A stretch of DNA of 64,000 nucleotides from Crassaminicella thermophila (lineage in GTDB: Bacteria; Bacillota; Clostridia; Peptostreptococcales; Thermotaleaceae): the NCBI RefSeq assembly GCF_008152325.1, contig NZ_CP042243.1:1307026-1371025 (forward strand), in the 5' to 3' direction. A model generated the notes under the pieces. That model made no database searches. It worked only from the letters and a program-made list of their open reading frames with translations, and was not told the origin of the DNA. The position numbers and the translations under genes were made by a program. Shown piece after piece: positions 17,542 through 26,669 of the stretch (positions are counted from its first letter, which is position 1; each line of letters begins with the position of its first letter).

Positions 17542-18096
17542 GTGAGAGTAATTGCAGGTTCATCAAAAGGTATGAGATTAAAAGCACCAAAAGGATTAGA
17601 TACGAGACCAACTACAGATAGAGTAAAAGAAGCTATTTTTAGCATGATAAATCCATATATTATGGATAGTATTATATTAGATCTTTTTGCAGGAACTGGT
17701 AGTTTAGGTATTGAAGCTTTGAGTAGAGGAGCAGAGAAAGCCTATTTTGTAGATAATAATAAAAATAGTATAAAAATAATAAAAGAAAATGTTGAGCATA
17801 CAGGGGTTAAAGAAAAAAGCACAATATTATTTGGTGATGTACAAAAGCTAATCAAGGAATTGGCTTCAAATAGAATTAGGTTTGACATTATATTTATGGA
17901 TCCACCTTACTTGAAGGGACTAATTATACCGTCTATTGATATTATCGATGCTGAAAATGTATTGAATAAGGAAGGGATAATTGTAGTAGAACATGATTTT
18001 AAAGATATATTACCTAAATGTGTAGGGAGATTTATAAAATTAAAAGAAAAAAAATATGGAAAGACATTAATATCTATTTATTCAGAGGAGGAATAA
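17542..18096 (+). CDS. rsmD: 16S rRNA guanine-966 N2-methyltransferase RsmD
   Basis: Methylates G966 of 16S rRNA; the B. subtilis name is ylbH. The 184-residue protein opens [17 protein letters not shown], followed by [15 protein letters not shown], the SAM-binding [19 protein letters not shown] and the catalytic FMDPPY near residue 118. The start is GTG behind AAAGGAGAG; an overlapping ATG four bases earlier is in another frame. It lies 2 bases before coaD, the conserved ylbH-coaD pair. Confidence 0.95.
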   Translation: MRVIAGSSKGMRLKAPKGLDTRPTTDRVKEAIFSMINPYIMDSIILDLFAGTGSLGIEALSRGAEKAYFVDNNKNSIKIIKENVEHTGVKEKSTILFGDVQKLIKELASNRIRFDIIFMDPPYLKGLIIPSIDIIDAENVLNKEGIIVVEHDFKDILPKCVGRFIKLKEKKYGKTLISIYSEEE

Positions 18097-18098
18097 CA

Positions 18099-18575
18099 AT
18101 GAAAACAGCAGTATGTCCCGGAAGTTTTGACCCAGTTACAAATGGACATTTAGATATAATAAAGAGAACTTCAAAAATGGTGGATAAGGTTATTGTAGCA
18201 GTTCTTTATAATCCAAGTAAAAATCCTCTTTTTAGTGTTGAAGAAAGGATAGAATTGCTAAGAGAAGTTACAAAAGATATACAGAATATTGAAATTGATT
18301 GTTTTTCAGGATTGTTAGTTGATTATGTAAATCAAAAAAATATAGATGTAATTGTTAAGGGATTAAGAGCAGTTTCTGATTTTGAATATGAATTTCAAAT
18401 GGCACTGATGAACAAAAAATTAAATTCTGAAGTTGAAACAATTTTTATGATGACAAGTAGTGAGTATTCATATCTTAGTTCAAGTATAATAAAGGAGACA
18501 TGTAAATTTAAAGGATGTATTGATGGATTGGTTCCTGATCCGGTAAAAAAGGCTTTGTTGAAAAAGTATAAATAG
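18099..18575 (+). CDS. coaD: Phosphopantetheine adenylyltransferase
   Basis: Makes dephospho-CoA from phosphopantetheine and ATP, the penultimate step of CoA synthesis. The 158-residue protein has the nucleotidyltransferase signature [16 protein letters not shown] at the N-terminus, [16 protein letters not shown] in the middle and the [14 protein letters not shown] segment that replaces ISSTxxR. The ATG was chosen because GAGGAGG lies 6 bases upstream and the family starts there. The window also carries the end of coaBC, so two steps of CoA synthesis are encoded. Confidence 0.96.
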   Translation: MKTAVCPGSFDPVTNGHLDIIKRTSKMVDKVIVAVLYNPSKNPLFSVEERIELLREVTKDIQNIEIDCFSGLLVDYVNQKNIDVIVKGLRAVSDFEYEFQMALMNKKLNSEVETIFMMTSSEYSYLSSSIIKETCKFKGCIDGLVPDPVKKALLKKYK

Positions 18576-18594
18576 CGAAAAGGAGGGGTATAAA

Positions 18595-19044
18595 TTGAAT
18601 GCATTGCGTCTGTTAGATGAATTAGAAGATATTATTGAAAGTAGTTCTTCTATTCCATTAGCTGGTAAAACCCTTGTAGATAAAGAAGAAATCCTTGATA
18701 TTATTAAAGAAATAAGAATTCAACTACCAGATGAAGTTAAGCAAGCACAATGGATCAAAGAAGAAAGACAAAGAATATTAATAGAGGCTCAAAAAGAAGC
18801 TGATTCAATTATGGAAAATGCAAAAGTACATATTGAAGAAATGGTTGAAAAAGATGAAATTACAAAAATGGCGCAGAAGCGAGCAGAAGAGATTATTTCT
18901 CAGGCGCAAATAAATGCAAAAGAGATTCGTCTAGGAGCAAGGCAGTATACGGATGAACTGCTAGCAGGTGTACAAAAAAACTTTGAAGATTTATTAAATA
19001 CAATAAAAGAAAATAGAAATGAATTAAAGGGAATGAAGGGGTAA
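18595..19044 (+). CDS. Coiled-coil protein of unknown function
   Basis: A 149-residue, highly charged protein, predicted to be almost entirely helical. Residues about 55-125 show coiled-coil spacing with repeated Ala/Glu/Lys/Gln (EERQRILIEAQKEADSIM, AQKRAEEIISQAQINAKEI), similar in style to ATP synthase subunit b stalks, but no membrane anchor precedes it. It starts with TTG after AGGAGGGG, right behind coaD. Genes of this kind are seen in the same place in other Clostridia. The function is unknown; similarity to ATPase stalks may only reflect coiled-coil composition. Confidence 0.8.
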   Translation: MNALRLLDELEDIIESSSSIPLAGKTLVDKEEILDIIKEIRIQLPDEVKQAQWIKEERQRILIEAQKEADSIMENAKVHIEEMVEKDEITKMAQKRAEEIISQAQINAKEIRLGARQYTDELLAGVQKNFEDLLNTIKENRNELKGMKG

Positions 19045-19059
19045 AACCCTTCATTTTTT
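19032..19059 (+). terminator. Terminator after the coiled-coil gene
   Basis: A 9-bp stem (AATGAAGGG / CCCTTCATT) whose loop contains the stop codon, followed by six T. It overlaps the end of the convergent ylbJ gene. Confidence 0.85.
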
Positions 19060-20343
19060 GTTAATTTTTGAAAGGGTATGTGCCAATAAAAACATTATTT
19101 GCAATACTATGGATATTACAATAATAGATATGGTCATAATCATGAATAATTTTGATGAAAATAATATTTTTGAAGTCCAAGTAGGAGTAGTTTTTATTGA
19201 ATATTGAAAGAAAACAGGTGTATTTATATGACTAAAAATAGAATGCGTTATTGGAACTATAAGGAACACAAAAAAGCCGGATAGTATAGCATGTAAAAAT
19301 TTTGAGAAAATATAGATTCCAGTACTTATATCTGTTTTACTAAGTAAACTAGAAGCTTGTGCATGGATAGAAAAGCCACTCCAAGAAATAATCATTGTAG
19401 CTAAAACGGCTTGCTGTATAAAAGAAATGTTAGAGATTTCAGAAAGAAGTTTGCATCCCATTGTTATTTCAAATATACCACTTACAATTGCCCTACATAT
19501 TGATGCATCAAGGTGAAATATGTACAAATATTTTTGAATATAATTAGAAAATATATCAATAAGGCCTATTATTGTTAAAAGCTGGATAATAACTGAAAAA
19601 AGAATAATAAAGCCTCCAATAATAAAGAGAGTTTCCATAGAATTTTTTACAGATGTTCCTAATAAAGCACCAAAAGTACTTTCTTTGTTTTGGACTACTT
19701 TAAACATTTCGCAAAAGGCTCTTTTGATATATCCTTTTTGTTTTTTAGTAGAATTTTTTCTTTTATGCTTAAACTTGTAAAACCTAAAGAGAATTCCTGT
19801 TGTAATTGCTCCTAAATAATGAGAAAGAGCTATAGTTGTTCCCAATTGTAGGTTATGAAACATGCCAATAGAAACAGCACCAATCATAAAAAGAGGACCT
19901 GAAGTGCTACAAAAAGATATGAGTCTTTGAGTTTCAATTCTACTAAATATTCCTTTGTTTCTAAGTTGAGTAGCTAATTTAACTCCTATAGGATATCCAG
20001 ATGTTATACTCATTGCTAAAACAAAAGAACCTTCACCAGGAACGTTAAAAATTGGTCTTATAATAGGCTCTAAAAGTATCCCAATAAAATTTACTACACC
20101 TAAACCAATAAGTAGCTCAGCACCAATAAAAAAGGGTAATAATGCGGGAAAGACAACATTAAACCAAGTGTTGATGCCAAGTTTTGCAGCTTCAAAAGCT
20201 TGTTGAGGGTATTTTATTATACTAAGGACTAAGAAACTAACAATACAAACTAAGCAGATATGTTTTATTTTATACAATAAAGGTGTGTTTTTTAATATAT
20301 AATAAATACAAGTAAGTACTATTATAAGAATAAGTAAAATCAT
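19051..20343 (-). CDS. ylbJ: Sporulation integral membrane protein YlbJ
   Basis: A multi-pass membrane protein of the nucleoside-transporter-gate family, needed in B. subtilis for spore cortex or heat-resistant spores (mother-cell sigma-E regulon). The 430-residue protein has about eight hydrophobic helices; conserved stretches include WFNVVFPALLPFFIGAELL, GEGSFVLAMSITSGYPIGVK and FCSTSGPLFMIGAV, all typical of YlbJ. The start is the inner ATG (AGGAGGAATAAT before it), ten codons inside the open frame. It is convergent with the coiled-coil gene. I could not find a convincing sigma-E promoter in the 40 bases available. Confidence 0.92.
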   Translation of the reverse strand: MILLILIIVLTCIYYILKNTPLLYKIKHICLVCIVSFLVLSIIKYPQQAFEAAKLGINTWFNVVFPALLPFFIGAELLIGLGVVNFIGILLEPIIRPIFNVPGEGSFVLAMSITSGYPIGVKLATQLRNKGIFSRIETQRLISFCSTSGPLFMIGAVSIGMFHNLQLGTTIALSHYLGAITTGILFRFYKFKHKRKNSTKKQKGYIKRAFCEMFKVVQNKESTFGALLGTSVKNSMETLFIIGGFIILFSVIIQLLTIIGLIDIFSNYIQKYLYIFHLDASICRAIVSGIFEITMGCKLLSEISNISFIQQAVLATMIISWSGFSIHAQASSLLSKTDISTGIYIFSKFLHAILSGFFVFLIVPITHSIFSHINTPVFFQYSIKTTPTWTSKILFSSKLFMIMTISIIVISIVLQIMFLLAHTLSKINKK

Positions 20344-20384
20344 ATTATTCCTCCTAAAAATAAATCTATTCATATATATTTAAA

Positions 20385-20426
20385 AAATAAAAAAAATAGT
20401 ACTTAATTCGATCTAATTAAGTACTA
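20385..20426 (-). terminator. Terminator of tmcAL
   Basis: A 12-bp stem (TAGTACTTAATT and complement, 20397-20426) beginning in the tmcAL stop codon; on the reverse strand it is followed by a long T-rich run. ylbJ downstream therefore probably needs its own promoter. Confidence 0.85.
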
Positions 20427-21668
20427 AATTAATTCGAAAAAATAAGGTTTTTTATAATAATCATTTCCTCCAATTCTATTATTAATATTAGGGTATCCTA
20501 AACTATAAACATTAGTAGCTAAAATATCAAAAAATAGCATTTGTTGTGCAATATTATTTGATAGATTTTGTTTGTTGATATTTGTTAAAATAGGTATGTT
20601 AGAGGACTTCTTTAATTTTTTTAATAATTTTGTTCCTTTTGATGAAAAAGCCAATATACGAGCATATTGTGAGCCTCCATATTGATTAAACTTATAAATA
20701 TGATCTTTTGTGATGCCTAATAAAGCATGAATAAAAATTCTTTGTAATCTTGTACGTGTATATCTTTTTGTTTTCGATAAATCAAGTAAATTTTGCAAAT
20801 TTATAGCTTTTACAGAAGCTTCTTTTATTCTATTTTCAAGACCTTCATTTACATCCATAATTTTCATAAGTGTAGATTTTGATATTGTTCGGAGGTTATA
20901 CAAAATAAGTTTATCAAAATCATTATAAAATACAGGAGAAAAACCTTCTTTCAAGCTATTTTTAAGGGTTTGAAAACTATTTAAAGGCATTACCTTTGTT
21001 AAATTGTTTATATGGTAATTTTCTTGTGAAAGATAAGTTCTTATGGCAGTAGCACTACAGATATTATTTTTAATATCAGCTGAATGGTAATCAGCTTTAA
21101 TTCTTTTAATAGTGTAAGGTTTAATTGAACTATTTAATTTTATTAAAGATTTGATATACTCAATTCCTAAAATATTATTAGGAGATTTTAGGATTGAATC
21201 TAAGTTCGTATCAGAAAAATACTTACTTAATGCTTTTTCACGAGCACGTGGAAAAGAAATTCCTTCAGATAAAAATTCTTTTAAATAGTTTTTGTATGAA
21301 CTCGGTTCAGTCGCTAGAACTTTTGAAATTAACTTTAATTCTTCTATCTTACCTACTTCACTTCCAAAACAAATATAATCAACTATATTTAGGCTATTTA
21401 ACAAGGATATGCTTCCATATGCAAAAAGCTCAGCACTATTACAAGCATAAACGACAGGAAGCTCAATGACTAAGTCAATTCCTTCTTTTACGGCCATTTC
21501 TGCTCGTATCCATTTATCCGTTAATGCAGGCTCACCACGTTGCAAAAAATTACCACTCATCACTACGATTGTATGTGTAGCATTAGTTTGTTTAACGGAT
21601 TTTAATAGGTGATATTTATGACCATTGTGAAAAGGATTATATTCTGTTATTAAGCCAAGAACTTTCAT
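20424..21668 (-). CDS. tmcAL: tRNA(Met) cytidine acetate ligase TmcAL (YlbM)
   Basis: Uses acetate and ATP to put an acetyl group on the wobble C34 of elongator tRNA-Met. The 414-residue protein begins KVLGLITEYNPFHNGHKYHL, the HxGH nucleotidyltransferase signature. VVMSGNFLQRGEPALTDKW follows, then ELPVVYACNSAELFAYG, all hallmarks of this family. The ATG after GGAGGGATGCCA was chosen over upstream starts without a ribosome site. It is divergent from ackA, an interesting neighbour because acetate kinase and TmcAL both handle acetate. Confidence 0.94.
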   Translation of the reverse strand: MKVLGLITEYNPFHNGHKYHLLKSVKQTNATHTIVVMSGNFLQRGEPALTDKWIRAEMAVKEGIDLVIELPVVYACNSAELFAYGSISLLNSLNIVDYICFGSEVGKIEELKLISKVLATEPSSYKNYLKEFLSEGISFPRAREKALSKYFSDTNLDSILKSPNNILGIEYIKSLIKLNSSIKPYTIKRIKADYHSADIKNNICSATAIRTYLSQENYHINNLTKVMPLNSFQTLKNSLKEGFSPVFYNDFDKLILYNLRTISKSTLMKIMDVNEGLENRIKEASVKAINLQNLLDLSKTKRYTRTRLQRIFIHALLGITKDHIYKFNQYGGSQYARILAFSSKGTKLLKKLKKSSNIPILTNINKQNLSNNIAQQMLFFDILATNVYSLGYPNINNRIGGNDYYKKPYFFELI

Positions 21669-21759
21669 TGGCATCCCTCCAAAAATTAATAAGATAAATA
21701 TAATATTACTAAATTTAGCTAATAATATCAAAAAATAAGATAAATATCTATTTTTCTAC

Positions 21760-21787
21760 TTGAAAAAATTTTATAGTACTTTATAAT
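21760..21787 (+). promoter_or_regulatory. Probable promoter of ackA
   Basis: TTGAAA (21760-21765) and TATAAT (21782-21787), spacer 16 bases, 76 bases before the ackA start. Confidence 0.6.
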
Positions 21788-21863
21788 TAAAGTGATAAAA
21801 GGGAAATTGTATAAATATTATAACAAATCCTTGTGTTAAAAATATATTAAGGAGGACATTTCA

Positions 21864-23054
21864 ATGAATGTATTAGTTATTAATTGTGGTAGTTCATCAC
21901 TAAAATATCAATTAATTAATATGAGTGATGAAAGTGTATTAGCAAAAGGTTTAGTAGAAAGAATAGGCATAGAAGGTTCTGTGCTTAAACATGAGGTTCC
22001 AGGAATGGAAAAGGTTATCATTGAAAAAGATATGCCTGATCACAAAGTAGCTTTAAGTCTTGTGATTGATACACTTGTAGATGAAAAACATGGTGCAATT
22101 AAAGACATGAAAGAGATTTCTGCAGTAGGTCATAGAATTGTTCATGGAGGTGAAAAATTTAGTGCTTCTGTAGTTATTGATGATGAGGTAATAAAAGCAA
22201 TAGAAGATTGTATTGAATTAGCACCACTTCATAATCCTGCAAACCTTATGGGAATAAATGCTTGTAAAGAATTAATGCCAGGTACTCCAATGGTTGGTGT
22301 ATTTGATACTGCATTCCATCAAACAATGCCTAAGTCATCATACATATATCCACTACCATATGAGCTTTATGAAAAATATGGAATTAGAAAATATGGATTC
22401 CATGGAACAAGTCATAGATATGTATCTCAAAAAGCAGCAGATTTTCTTGGTAAAAAGTTAGAAGACTTAAAAATTATAACTTGTCACCTAGGAAATGGAG
22501 CAAGTCTTGCTGCTATTGATGGAGGAAAATCTATTGATACAAGTATGGGATTCACACCACTAGAAGGTTTGGTAATGGGAACTAGATGTGGAGATATTGA
22601 CCCTGCTATTGTTACTTTTATCATGGAAAAAGAGAATTTAGATATAGCAGGTGTAAACAATTTATTAAACAAAAAATCTGGTGTATTGGGAATCTCTGGA
22701 GTAAGCAGTGACTTTAGAGACATAGAAAATGCTGCTGAAGGAAATGAGAGAGCTCAACTTGCACTTGATGTATTTAATAAACGTGTAAAAAAATATATTG
22801 GTGCTTATGCTGCTGAGATGGGCGGTGTAGATGTTATTGTATTTACAGCAGGACTTGGTGAAAATTCTGCTTCAAATAGAGAAGAGATCTGTAAAGGATT
22901 AGAATTTATGGGAGTAAAAGTGGACCCTGAAAAAAATAATATAAGAGGAAAAGATGCTATTGTAAGTACAGATGATTCAAAAGTTAAAGTGCTTGTTATT
23001 CCTACAAATGAAGAATTAATGATTGCAAAAGATACACAAGAATTATTAAAATAA
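21864..23054 (+). CDS. ackA: Acetate kinase
   Basis: Makes ATP from acetyl phosphate and ADP, releasing acetate. The 396-residue protein carries [16 protein letters not shown] at the start (phosphate-1 motif), [50 protein letters not shown] and [16 protein letters not shown]. The active-site His, Arg and Asp are in place. AAGGAGG precedes the ATG. No phosphotransacetylase gene is adjacent. It has its own promoter and terminator, so it appears monocistronic. Confidence 0.97.
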   Translation: MNVLVINCGSSSLKYQLINMSDESVLAKGLVERIGIEGSVLKHEVPGMEKVIIEKDMPDHKVALSLVIDTLVDEKHGAIKDMKEISAVGHRIVHGGEKFSASVVIDDEVIKAIEDCIELAPLHNPANLMGINACKELMPGTPMVGVFDTAFHQTMPKSSYIYPLPYELYEKYGIRKYGFHGTSHRYVSQKAADFLGKKLEDLKIITCHLGNGASLAAIDGGKSIDTSMGFTPLEGLVMGTRCGDIDPAIVTFIMEKENLDIAGVNNLLNKKSGVLGISGVSSDFRDIENAAEGNERAQLALDVFNKRVKKYIGAYAAEMGGVDVIVFTAGLGENSASNREEICKGLEFMGVKVDPEKNNIRGKDAIVSTDDSKVKVLVIPTNEELMIAKDTQELLK

Positions 23055-23056
23055 TA

Positions 23057-23083
23057 AAAGGTAGGATATTTCCTACCTTTTTT
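23057..23083 (+). terminator. Terminator of ackA
   Basis: A perfect 10-bp stem (AAAGGTAGGA / TCCTACCTTT) with a TATT loop running into six T. Confidence 0.92.
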
Positions 23084-23124
23084 ATCTTCAAATGATAAAT
23101 TAAATAACTATCAAGTATTTTAGC

Positions 23125-23153
23125 TTGACAAATATGTGCTCCATTTGTATAAT
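23125..23153 (+). promoter_or_regulatory. Consensus housekeeping promoter for the DUF177-rpmF unit
   Basis: TTGACA (23125-23130) and TATAAT (23148-23153) are both exact, with the optimal 17-base spacer, as suits a ribosomal protein operon. Confidence 0.88.
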
Positions 23154-23183
23154 TAATTCTGTTAATGTGATGAGGTGAAATTA

Positions 23184-23684
23184 ATGAGAGTCAATTTAAC
23201 CGAATTAGTAGAGGGTCAAAAAAAAGAATTAGATCTTGAAGTAGAAGCTAAAATTGAAAATATAGGTTATTTTGGTGATGAAATACCCTTAGTTGCTCCT
23301 GTTGTTTTTAAAGGAAAAATATATAATGCAAATGGAGAAATATATATAGAAGGTATAGTTGAAAGTACAGGAGAATTTAGCTGTTATAGATGTTTAGAAA
23401 AGTTTCAGAAAAAAATCATTGGTGAAATTCATGAAAAATTAATTTATGAGAGTTCTCCTCAAGCTGAAATAGAGGAATATTTCATAATAAAAAATAATAT
23501 GATTAATATTTCAGAAATAATGGAGAATGTTTTAATTTCAGCTCTTCCTATGAAAATAGTTTGTGATGAGCAATGTAGAGGATTATGCTTAGTCTGTGGT
23601 GAGAATCTTAATAAACATCAATGTAATTGTGAAAAAGATGAGATTGATCCAAGACTTGCTAAATTAAAAGATTTGTTACAATAA
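23184..23684 (+). CDS. YceD family protein (DUF177)
   Basis: A 166-residue member of the YceD/DUF177 family, regularly encoded just before rpmF and linked to 23S rRNA accumulation in bacteria and plants. Two cysteine pairs are visible: CYRCLEKF in the middle and [21 protein letters not shown] near the C-terminus. The latter looks like a small zinc site. The ATG after GAGGTG was chosen; an in-frame GTG inside that site is unlikely. It precedes rpmF by 19 bases and is co-transcribed with it. Confidence 0.92.
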   Translation: MRVNLTELVEGQKKELDLEVEAKIENIGYFGDEIPLVAPVVFKGKIYNANGEIYIEGIVESTGEFSCYRCLEKFQKKIIGEIHEKLIYESSPQAEIEEYFIIKNNMINISEIMENVLISALPMKIVCDEQCRGLCLVCGENLNKHQCNCEKDEIDPRLAKLKDLLQ

Positions 23685-23703
23685 TATTAAGGAGGTGGAA
23701 ATA

Positions 23704-23883
23704 ATGGCAGTACCTAAGAGAAAAACATCTAAAGCAAGAAGAGATAAAAGAAGAGCAGCAAATATTAAAATGACTAGTCCAAATATTGTTGAATGTCCAC
23801 AATGTCATGAACCAAAATTACAACATAGAGTATGTAAAAAATGTGGTTTTTATCATGGAAAAGAGGTAATGGAAGTTAAGTAA
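23704..23883 (+). CDS. rpmF: 50S ribosomal protein L32
   Basis: A 59-residue large-subunit protein. It starts [17 protein letters not shown] and carries a zinc ribbon, CPQCHEP...CKKCG, so this is the zinc-dependent form. The start codon is the second in-frame ATG, which has AAGGAGGTGG at the proper distance; the first lies inside that site. It follows the DUF177 gene and ends at a strong terminator. Confidence 0.97.
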   Translation: MAVPKRKTSKARRDKRRAANIKMTSPNIVECPQCHEPKLQHRVCKKCGFYHGKEVMEVK

Positions 23884-23923
23884 TAAAAAATAGTAATGAT
23901 GATATCATCATTACTATTTTTTA
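23884..23923 (+). terminator. Terminator after rpmF
   Basis: A nearly perfect long inverted repeat centred at 23903/23904 (TAGTAATGATGAT / ATCATCATTACTA), its 3' arm ending in a run of T. Confidence 0.85.
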
Positions 23924-23993
23924 TTTATTTAACAATTTTTTATAGTCTGCTTCAGATATACAAAGAATAAAATAAAAAGTACAAGTAGGGTAG

Positions 23994-24022
23994 TTGATTT
24001 ATTAGATAAAATAATATATACT
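23994..24022 (+). promoter_or_regulatory. Promoter of the fapR fatty acid operon
   Basis: TTGATT (23994-23999) and TATACT (24017-24022) with a 17-base spacer, immediately before the FapR operator, so the repressor would cover the start site. Confidence 0.7.
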
Positions 24023-24027
24023 AAATA

Positions 24028-24044
24028 TTAGTATCAGGTACTAA
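24028..24044 (+). promoter_or_regulatory. FapR operator
   Basis: The 17-base palindrome TTAGTATCAGGTACTAA is the classical FapR site (TTAGTA, five bases, TACTAA); it is the reverse complement of the site I know from Bacillus. It lies a few bases after the -10 box and about 28 bases before fapR, giving autorepression that malonyl-CoA would relieve. Extra TACTAA half sites occur at 24019-24024 and 24052-24057. Confidence 0.92.
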
Positions 24045-24071
24045 ACTCAAGTACTAAAAGAGGTGGAGTGG

Positions 24072-24638
24072 ATGCCTAGGAAAAGAAAGCCTAAAAAAGT
24101 AAGGCAATCAGAATTATTAAAAAAAATTGAAAATCAGCCTTTTGTTACAGATGAAGAACTGAGTGAACATTTTCAAGTTAGTATACAAACAATACGTTTA
24201 GATAGATTGGAATTAGGAATTCCTGAATTAAGAGAGAGAATTAAAAAAGTCGCAGAGAAAAATTATTCTAAGGTTATAAGTTTAGGAGAATCAGAAATCG
24301 TTGGTGAATTGATTGATATAAACCTTAATGAAAATGGTATTTCTATGCTTCAAACAACGGAAGATATGGCATTTAAAAAAACGAAAGTGGTAAGAGGCCA
24401 CCATATTTTTTCAATGGCTGAATCTTTAGCAATGGCTGTGATTAATGCACAAGTAGCATTAACAGGTGTTGCAAATATGAAATACAGAATACCAGTTTTA
24501 GCAGGAGAAAAATTAGTTGCAAAAGCAGAAATAGTAAAAAAAAGGGGAAATAAGTATTTCGTTCATGTTAAAATATACGTCAAACAAGAGCAAGTTTTTA
24601 GAGGGAAATTTATTCTTGTATCCATAGAGGAAGAGTAA
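24072..24638 (+). CDS. fapR: Fatty acid and phospholipid biosynthesis repressor FapR
   Basis: A malonyl-CoA-responsive repressor of lipid genes. The 188-residue protein has an N-terminal DeoR-like helix-turn-helix ([21 protein letters not shown], residues about 24-44). A linker helix and a hot-dog fold effector domain follow, with [19 protein letters not shown], the part that binds malonyl-CoA. An upstream in-frame GTG overlaps the ribosome site, so the ATG after GAGGTGG was taken. It heads an eight-gene lipid operon and its own promoter carries the operator. Confidence 0.95.
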   Translation: MPRKRKPKKVRQSELLKKIENQPFVTDEELSEHFQVSIQTIRLDRLELGIPELRERIKKVAEKNYSKVISLGESEIVGELIDINLNENGISMLQTTEDMAFKKTKVVRGHHIFSMAESLAMAVINAQVALTGVANMKYRIPVLAGEKLVAKAEIVKKRGNKYFVHVKIYVKQEQVFRGKFILVSIEEE

Positions 24639-24650
24639 GAGGTGGTTATT

Positions 24651-25658
24651 ATGATAATTGCAGTTGATGGGATGGGCGGAGATCATGCACCAAAGGAGAT
24701 AGTCAAAGGATGTATTCAAGCAATAAATGAGTTAGACGTTGAAATAGCTTTAATAGGAAAAAAAGATCTTTTGGAGAAAGAGTTATCAAAGCAAAAGTTT
24801 AACCGTAGTAGGTTACATATAATGAATGCAACAGAAATAATATTAAATGAAGATAAACCAGTACAGGCAATAAGAAAGAAAAAAGATTCATCTATGGTTG
24901 TAGGTTTAAATTTACTAAAGGAAAAGAAAGTAGATGCTTTTATTTCTGCAGGAAATACTGGGGCACTACTTGCAGGAAGTTTGTTTATATTAGGGAGAAT
25001 TAAAGGGATAGATAGACCAGCTATATCTGCTGTATTTCCTACATCAAAAGGAATGTCTTTATTAGTAGATGCTGGAGCAAATGCTGAGTGTAAACCAAGA
25101 AATCTTCTAGAATTTGGATTGATGGGTTCTGTCTATTCTGAAAAGGTACTAGAAAAGAAAAATCCCTCTGTAGGATTAGTGAATATTGGGGCAGAACAAG
25201 GAAAAGGGACCCCGTTAATAAAAGAGTCTTTTGAATTATTTTCAAAAACAGATTTGAATTTTTATGGAAATGCGGAAGCGAGAGAGATTCCAAGAGGAAT
25301 TGTCGATGTTATTGTATGTGATGGTTTTGTAGGAAATGTGATTTTAAAACTCACTGAAGGTGTAGCGATGACAATTATGTCTATGCTTAAGAAACAATTT
25401 ACAAAAAATATTATAAATAAATTAGGGGCTATGTTACTTATGCCTTCTTTAAAAGAATTCAAAAAAAATCTTGATTATACTGAATATGGAGGAGCACCAT
25501 TATTAGGAGTAAAAGGTGCTGTTATCAAAGCTCATGGAAGTTCTAATGCAAAAGCTATAAAAAATGCAATTAAGCAGGCAAAGGTTTTTGCAGAAAAAGA
25601 AGTTGTTCAAGTAATAAATAATGAAATAAGTAGAATAGGAGATGAAGAGAATGCATAA
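24651..25658 (+). CDS. plsX: Phosphate acyltransferase PlsX
   Basis: Turns acyl-ACP into acyl phosphate, the first committed step toward phosphatidic acid in Gram-positives. The 335-residue protein opens IIAVDGMGGDHAPKEIVKG, followed by SAGNTGALLAGS and VDAGANAECKP, and later YGGAPLLGVKGAVIKAHGSS, all PlsX signatures. It begins 12 bases after fapR with GAGGTGG upstream, and overlaps the start of fabH by 8 bases. The in-frame GTG in the ribosome site was not used. Confidence 0.95.
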   Translation: MIIAVDGMGGDHAPKEIVKGCIQAINELDVEIALIGKKDLLEKELSKQKFNRSRLHIMNATEIILNEDKPVQAIRKKKDSSMVVGLNLLKEKKVDAFISAGNTGALLAGSLFILGRIKGIDRPAISAVFPTSKGMSLLVDAGANAECKPRNLLEFGLMGSVYSEKVLEKKNPSVGLVNIGAEQGKGTPLIKESFELFSKTDLNFYGNAEAREIPRGIVDVIVCDGFVGNVILKLTEGVAMTIMSMLKKQFTKNIINKLGAMLLMPSLKEFKKNLDYTEYGGAPLLGVKGAVIKAHGSSNAKAIKNAIKQAKVFAEKEVVQVINNEISRIGDEENA

Positions 25659-26649
25659 TAAATTTAGATCGGTAGGAATATTAGGAACTGGAAGTTATTT
25701 ACCAGAAAAAGTGCTTACAAATCATGATCTTGAAAAAATTGTTGATACCTCTGATGAATGGATTGTTAAGAGAACTGGAATCAAAGAAAGACGCATTGCA
25801 GATGAAAATACTGCTACTTCTGATTTAGCTACAAAAGCAGCGTTAAAGGCATTAGAAAATGCAGGAGTTTCAGCAAAAGAAATTGACTTAATTATTGTAG
25901 GTACAGTTACACCAGATATGGTTTTTCCTTCAACAGCATGTATTGTTCAAAAAAATATTGGGGCAGAAGGAGCAGCTGCTTTTGATTTAGAAGCAGGGTG
26001 CTCAGGCTTTTTATATAGTTTAACTGTTGCACAGCAATTTATTGCAACTGGTATGTATGAAAAGGTATTAGTAATTGGAGCTGAAACATTATCAAAAATT
26101 ATCGATTGGACTGATCGAGGAACTTGCATATTATTTGGAGATGGAGCTGGAGCAGTAGTGTTAGGTCCTACAGAGGATGGAATGGGAATTCTATCAGCTT
26201 CTATGGGTGCTGATGGAGAAGGTGGAAAATTCCTAAAAGTGCCAGCCGGTGGATCAAGAATGCCAGCATCTATAAAGACAGTTGAAGAAAGACTTCATTC
26301 AATAAGGATGGATGGTAGTGAAGTATTTAAATTTGCAGTTAGAGCTATGAATAAAGCATCTTTAGGAGCATTAGAGCTTAGTGGATATGGAATTGAAGAT
26401 ATAGATTATCTTGTACCACATCAAGCAAATACAAGAATTATTAATTCAGCAGCAAAAAAATTAAAATTAGATAATGAAAAGGTACATATAAATTTAGATA
26501 AAGTTGGGAATATGTCAGCTGCATCTATACCAGTAGCTCTAGATGAAGCTGTAAGATTAGGCAAAATTAAAAAAGGAGATTTAGTAGTGATGGTAGGTTT
26601 TGGTGCAGGTCTTACATGGGGAGCTAGTGTAATTAAATGGAATAAGTAG
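25651..26649 (+). CDS. fabH: Beta-ketoacyl-ACP synthase III
   Basis: Starts fatty acid synthesis by condensing acyl-CoA with malonyl-ACP. The 332-residue protein has DEWIVKRTGIKERRIA near the N-terminus. The Cys-His-Asn triad is intact: Cys in DLEAGCSGFLYSL near 114, His in VPHQANTRI near 255 and Asn in the DKVGNMSAASIP segment near 285. The ATG at 25651 has AGGAG nine bases away; an earlier in-frame ATG touches that site and was rejected. It overlaps plsX by 8 bases, so their translation is coupled. Confidence 0.96.
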   Translation: MHNKFRSVGILGTGSYLPEKVLTNHDLEKIVDTSDEWIVKRTGIKERRIADENTATSDLATKAALKALENAGVSAKEIDLIIVGTVTPDMVFPSTACIVQKNIGAEGAAAFDLEAGCSGFLYSLTVAQQFIATGMYEKVLVIGAETLSKIIDWTDRGTCILFGDGAGAVVLGPTEDGMGILSASMGADGEGGKFLKVPAGGSRMPASIKTVEERLHSIRMDGSEVFKFAVRAMNKASLGALELSGYGIEDIDYLVPHQANTRIINSAAKKLKLDNEKVHINLDKVGNMSAASIPVALDEAVRLGKIKKGDLVVMVGFGAGLTWGASVIKWNK

Positions 26650-26669
26650 TATAATAAGGGGGTGTGTAT

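Noticed and set aside
21194-21469. Forward-strand 91-codon frame inside tmcAL
   Set aside because: The reverse strand has the strong TmcAL signatures; the forward frame has no ribosome site or known motif.
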